A DNA stretch of 8,866 nucleotides from an uncultured Clostridia bacterium. GTDB taxonomy: Bacteria > Bacillota > Clostridia > Oscillospirales > Acutalibacteraceae. Position numbers and translations under genes: made by a program. The stretch covers positions 1 to 8,866 of the forward strand of contig CAMMKL010000079.1 in assembly GCA_946497265.1 (NCBI GenBank), given 5' to 3'. Numbering within the stretch: position 1 is the stretch's first letter; every line of letters begins with the position of its first letter. The notes under the pieces are model-generated. The model worked only from the letters and a program-made list of their open reading frames with translations. It was not told the DNA's origin and did not search any database. Shown piece by piece: positions 6,186 to 8,866 of this stretch.

Positions 6186-7514
6186 ATGCCAAAAATTGCC
6201 CGAGAAGCGCCTTTGGATTTCAAAGTCGTAAATTTTATCCGGCGGGAAAGCCGCCGGAGCGACGGCCAGGGCGTCCGCAAGACGAACATTTCTTCCGCTA
6301 TGGGGATCGCCGCCTCAACGGCATCGATTATCACCAGTAAGCTCTGTAAGCTTGGGAAATTGTCTGAAACGTCGGATAACCGTATCAAAGTAAACGGGGA
6401 CTACGAATATTATGCAGGGATTTCCATCGGTTCTTCCAAGGTTAAGCTGACCATCTGCGACTATACCTTTGAGCCCGTAACCATCGACAGCCTGCAGGCC
6501 AAATTCAGCACCGCTACCTTCAGCCGGTTTGAGGAAATCTTAAACCCTCTTATGGAACAAATGTCTTTTATTGATGCGGATAAGGACCGTTTGGAGTTCT
6601 GCAAAGAAAGCCCGGATAATATTGAAAACATCAACTGTGATTTGACAACTATTTGTAATTTTATTTGTGATTTATACGATATGCAAGTAGAAGAAGGGGA
6701 ATCGAATCCCTTTTCCAAAATCAAAAGCATCTGCTGTGCGTTCGCGGGCTGGGTGGATTTCTTTGAGGCAAAGCTATTAAAATCTCCAAACCTGAATATC
6801 ACCTCAAGCTGCAGCATCGACAGGCTCTATACCGAATCCGTCAAAAACAGGCTGGTAGAGCGCAAAATTCAATATTTTATTGAGCACAACAGCAAAACCG
6901 CCGTGGTCGCTGAAAAAGAGGTGGGCGGTATTTGGGTTCCCTCTGAGGATTCCCCGTTCAAATACGACAACGTCGCCTGCGCCTATATGGGCGTAGGGGT
7001 CGGCTTAGGGTTGATTCTGCAGAATGAGCTGTACCGCGGCAACCATAACCTTTCCGGCCAGATCGGCCACGCACAAATGCCTCCCCATGAGAAATCACTG
7101 GGAGACGACGATCTCAAGAACACTTTATGTAAGTGCGGAAAAAGCCGCTGTATGGAAATGTACATACGCAAAGATGTGTTCCGTCAGGTGGAGGACTTAA
7201 AATCCGCCGATATCGAAGAGCTTGCGGCTTTGCTGCGCGGCGACGACACGGCCGCCGATAAGCTTGCGTACTATTTAGGGGAACCCTTGTCGGCCGTTTT
7301 AAGCATGTTATCCATCAACGATATCGTTTTGACCGGGAAGCTGTCGAAACTCGTCCCCATTATCGAATCAAAGCTCAACCGGATTTTTATCGATCATGGC
7401 ATTGCCGATATCAAAATCCATACCTCCGAACTTGGGGAAGTTGCCGCCGCCCGCGGCGCGGCAATCTGCGCCTATTTCTATTCCCATGAATGCCCCGTTA
7501 CCTGGAATTATTAA
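6186..7514 (+). CDS. ROK-family (NagC/XylR-type) transcriptional regulator with degenerate kinase site
   Basis: The 442-residue protein has an N-terminal winged HTH (about 10-68, RKTNISSAMGIAASTASIIT) followed by a ROK actin-like fold. ROK regulators repress sugar genes and release DNA on ligand binding. Visible ROK landmarks are YAGISIGSSKVKLTI (76-90), SPNLN (200-204), IEHNSKTAVVAE (232-243), YMGVGVGLGLIL (267-278), RGNHNLSGQIGH (284-295) and the zinc-type cluster C315-x-C317-G-x3-C322-x-E324. The kinase residues are altered: the first DxGGT is SIGSS, the catalytic Asp of the ND motif is Asn235, and the sugar-contacting Glu of GEIGH is Gln292. This points to a regulator, not a sugar kinase. 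Residues 112-178 form an extra acidic segment with AT-richer codons. No sugar catabolic genes are adjacent, so its ligand is unknown. Confidence 0.85.
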   Translation: MPKIAREAPLDFKVVNFIRRESRRSDGQGVRKTNISSAMGIAASTASIITSKLCKLGKLSETSDNRIKVNGDYEYYAGISIGSSKVKLTICDYTFEPVTIDSLQAKFSTATFSRFEEILNPLMEQMSFIDADKDRLEFCKESPDNIENINCDLTTICNFICDLYDMQVEEGESNPFSKIKSICCAFAGWVDFFEAKLLKSPNLNITSSCSIDRLYTESVKNRLVERKIQYFIEHNSKTAVVAEKEVGGIWVPSEDSPFKYDNVACAYMGVGVGLGLILQNELYRGNHNLSGQIGHAQMPPHEKSLGDDDLKNTLCKCGKSRCMEMYIRKDVFRQVEDLKSADIEELAALLRGDDTAADKLAYYLGEPLSAVLSMLSINDIVLTGKLSKLVPIIESKLNRIFIDHGIADIKIHTSELGEVAAARGAAICAYFYSHECPVTWNY

Positions 7515-7552
7515 AAGCTTTCGTCCACATTGTACTGCGATCAATAAGCGTC

Positions 7553-7568
7553 TTTAGCAACTGCTAAA
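7553..7568. repeat. Short 7+7 bp inverted repeat downstream of the ROK gene
   Basis: TTTAGCA (7553-7559) and TGCTAAA (7562-7568) are exact reverse complements separated by AC. The site lies between convergent genes. It could bind a dimeric protein or form a small tetraloop hairpin, but chance is quite possible. Confidence 0.3.
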
Positions 7569-7601
7569 TTGAAATACCCGTCATGGATTTCCTTCGTTTG
7601 A

Positions 7602-7641
7602 AAAGCCTCAGTTCCGCCGTATTCGACGGAGCCGAGGCTTT
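7602..7641. terminator. Bidirectional terminator between the ROK gene and rubrerythrin
   Basis: The outer stem AAAGCCTC (7602-7609) with GAGGCTTT (7634-7641) encloses an inner four-base pairing, TCCG (7613-7616) with CGGA (7627-7630). The sequence downstream on + is CATAATTTTCATA, and on the minus strand the stem ends in TTTT. It sits between two convergent genes and can serve both. The rest of 7515-7712 shows no gene. Confidence 0.75.
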
Positions 7642-7712
7642 CATAATTTTCATATTAAGAGAAGACAAAATCTTTCCAGGCGCCTTGATTCAATAGCATC
7701 CTTTTCAAAAGA

Positions 7713-8252
7713 TCAATAATTCTCGGCTTTCACTTCAAAATATGCCTGCGGATGTTTACAGGCGGGGCAAATAGCGGGGGCCTTTTTGCCCACATGCACA
7801 TAACCACAGTTACGGCAGACCCATACGACCTCGCCGTCCTTGGTAAACACCTTGTTTTCCTTTAGGTTGACGGAAAGCTTGCGGAAACGTTCCTCATGCT
7901 CCTTTTCCACACTGGCGATCAGGCGCATGGTGGTGGCAATCTCCTTAAACCCCTCCTGTTCGGCAACGTCGGCGAACTCCTTATACATTTCGCTCCACTC
8001 ATAATGCTCGCCCTCCGCCGCGTCCAGAAGGCTGTCCACCGTATTCGGCATGGCGCCTTCCTTTAGATACTTGAACCATAGTTCGGCGTGCTCCTTTTCG
8101 TTCGAGGCGGTCATTTCGAAAATATCCCCGATTTGCTGGTACCCTTCTTTGCGCGCGGTCGCCCCGTAAAAGGTATATTTGTTGCGCGCCTGGGATTCCC
8201 CGGCAAACGCCGCCATCAAATTGGCTTCGGTACGGCTTCCTTTTAATTCCAT
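7713..8252 (-). CDS. rbr: Rubrerythrin (diiron peroxidase with rubredoxin-like domain)
   Basis: This 179-residue protein has the normal length and layout of rubrerythrin, a cytoplasmic enzyme of anaerobes that reduces hydrogen peroxide to water with electrons from rubredoxin or related carriers. The N-terminal four-helix diiron domain shows the expected ligands: Glu19 in GESQARNKY, Glu52 and His55 in NEKEHAELWF, Glu82 and Glu85 in EGEHYEWSE, and Glu116 and His119 in VEKEHEERF. The C-terminal rubredoxin-like site is CRNC (146-149) and CPAC (162-165), with twelve residues between the pairs. All key residues are present, so it should be active. The start has a strong AAAGGAGG site (8261-8268) eight bases upstream. 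It lies 76 bases behind the ABC ATPase gene on the same strand. No clear PerR-type box was found upstream. Confidence 0.97.
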   Translation of the reverse strand: MELKGSRTEANLMAAFAGESQARNKYTFYGATARKEGYQQIGDIFEMTASNEKEHAELWFKYLKEGAMPNTVDSLLDAAEGEHYEWSEMYKEFADVAEQEGFKEIATTMRLIASVEKEHEERFRKLSVNLKENKVFTKDGEVVWVCRNCGYVHVGKKAPAICPACKHPQAYFEVKAENY

Positions 8253-8258
8253 AGCAAA

Positions 8259-8305
8259 AACCTCCTTTGTCGTCGCCCTTATTATGGACGGCCGAAAAGG
8301 AGGTT
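8259..8305 (-). promoter_or_regulatory. Inverted repeat masking the rubrerythrin Shine-Dalgarno
   Basis: The ribosome site AAAGGAGGTT (minus strand, 8259-8268) is the exact reverse complement of AACCTCCTTT (minus strand, 8296-8305) across a 27-base gap. Transcripts entering from the upstream ABC gene could fold so that the ribosome site is paired. The second arm is followed by five U residues, so the same structure could also act as a terminator for the upstream operon. The repeat is seen directly; the role is inferred. Confidence 0.45.
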
Positions 8306-8332
8306 ATACCAATTTTTACAGGAATTTTTTAA
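8303..8332 (-). promoter_or_regulatory. Candidate rubrerythrin promoter with extended -10
   Basis: On the minus strand TATAAC (8303-8308) is preceded by TGG (extended -10). TTAAAA (8327-8332) lies 18 bases upstream as a weak -35, overlapping the stop codon of the ABC gene. Transcription would start near 8296, about where the masking arm ends. A second -10 candidate is CATAAT (8281-8286), but it has no good -35. Confidence 0.4.
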
Positions 8333-8866
8333 CCCTCGTTAAAACGGGAAAGGAACGCGCGGGTCCGTTCGTTTCTTGTATTTCCAAACACTTCTTCGGG
8401 TGTACCCTGTTCAATGATTGCGCCCTGGTCCATAAAGATCACCTGGTCGGCGACGTCGTGCGCGAATTTCATCTCATGGGTCACCACTACCATCGTCATC
8501 CGTTCGGCGGCCAGTTCGCGAATGACCTTCAGGATTTCGCCGGTCAGCTCGGGGTCGAGCGCCGAGGTCGGCTCGTCGAAAAAGAGGATATCCGGATTCA
8601 TGGCCAGCGCCCGCGCAATCGAAACGCGCTGCTGCTGCCCGCCGGAAAGCTGGTACGGGTAAGCCTCCGCTTTGTCGCTCAGGCCCATTTTTTGCAGCAA
8701 GACGCGAGCTTCCTGCTCTGCCTCCCGCCGGCTTTTTTTCAGCACCCGCACCGGCGCCTCGGTGATGTTGCGCAGCACGGAAAAGTGAGGGAACAGGTTA
8801 AAGTTCTGGAAGACAAGCCCCAAATGCAGGCCGATCTGCACGCAGGTCTTTTTATCGGCGTACACG
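8329..8866 (-). CDS. Polar amino acid ABC transporter ATP-binding protein (partial)
   Basis: The gene runs off the right end of the window, so its N-terminus and Walker A motif are not visible; 178 residues remain. The Q-loop is LGLVFQNFNLFPHFSVLRNI, the ABC signature is LSGGQQQR, Walker B is ILFFDEPTSALDPE, and the H-loop His is in VVVTHEMKFAHDVADQ. These motifs, especially FNLFPH after the Q-loop Gln and THEMKFA, are typical of the GlnQ/HisP/ArtP group that powers uptake of glutamine, arginine, histidine or similar amino acids with a membrane permease and a binding protein. Those partners probably lie beyond the window. The GTG at 8863-8865 is an ordinary internal Val codon, not a start. 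The exact substrate cannot be told from this domain. Confidence 0.92.
   Translation of the reverse strand, partial: VYADKKTCVQIGLHLGLVFQNFNLFPHFSVLRNITEAPVRVLKKSRREAEQEARVLLQKMGLSDKAEAYPYQLSGGQQQRVSIARALAMNPDILFFDEPTSALDPELTGEILKVIRELAAERMTMVVVTHEMKFAHDVADQVIFMDQGAIIEQGTPEEVFGNTRNERTRAFLSRFNEG

Noticed and set aside
8295..8304. AAAAGGAGGT on the plus strand, looking like a strong ribosome site
   Set aside because: No start codon or open frame follows at usable distance; the sequence is the mirror arm of the inverted repeat at the rubrerythrin ribosome site.
8269..8330. A PerR operator before rubrerythrin
   Set aside because: PerR control of rubrerythrin is known in clostridia, but no convincing TTATAAT-like inverted repeat of the right spacing is present here.

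Overview
The window looks like chromosome from an anaerobic Clostridia-type member of the Bacillota with moderate-to-high GC. This is inferred from strong AGGAGG-type ribosome binding sites, SigA-like TTGACA/TATAAT promoters, rubrerythrin, and the close YchF, Tex and CatA-like homologues. No rRNA, tRNA, CRISPR array or transposase was seen.

Layout. The left part (1-5296) is all on the + strand: the C-terminal end of an HGSNAT/DUF1624-type membrane acyltransferase, the Tex transcription accessory protein, a CatA-family acetyltransferase 25 bases behind tex, then a new promoter, the GTPase YchF, and a DUF3267-like membrane protein whose HExxH metal motif has become RExxR. A strong terminator follows. 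The middle (about 5350-6185) is clearly AT-richer. It holds one self-contained minus-strand unit: a SigA-like promoter, a leader of about 160 nt with a six-codon upstream ORF, a 128-residue unknown protein and a bidirectional terminator. A perfect 15+15 bp inverted repeat lies just upstream of its promoter. Divergent from it is a ROK-family regulator (6186-7514) that has lost the kinase residues but kept the zinc-site cysteines. The right part is minus strand: rubrerythrin, preceded by the C-terminal end of a polar amino acid ABC transporter ATPase that runs off the window.

How the parts may work together. Tex, YchF and rubrerythrin are housekeeping or stress genes. The most interesting segment is 5385-7514: an orphan ROK regulator, a candidate operator, and a foreign-looking small gene whose leader carries two mutually exclusive pairings of its Shine-Dalgarno sequence. 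This resembles a translational-attenuation switch. A second possible Shine-Dalgarno-masking repeat sits in front of rubrerythrin. All of the regulatory proposals are inferences from sequence complementarity and spacing.
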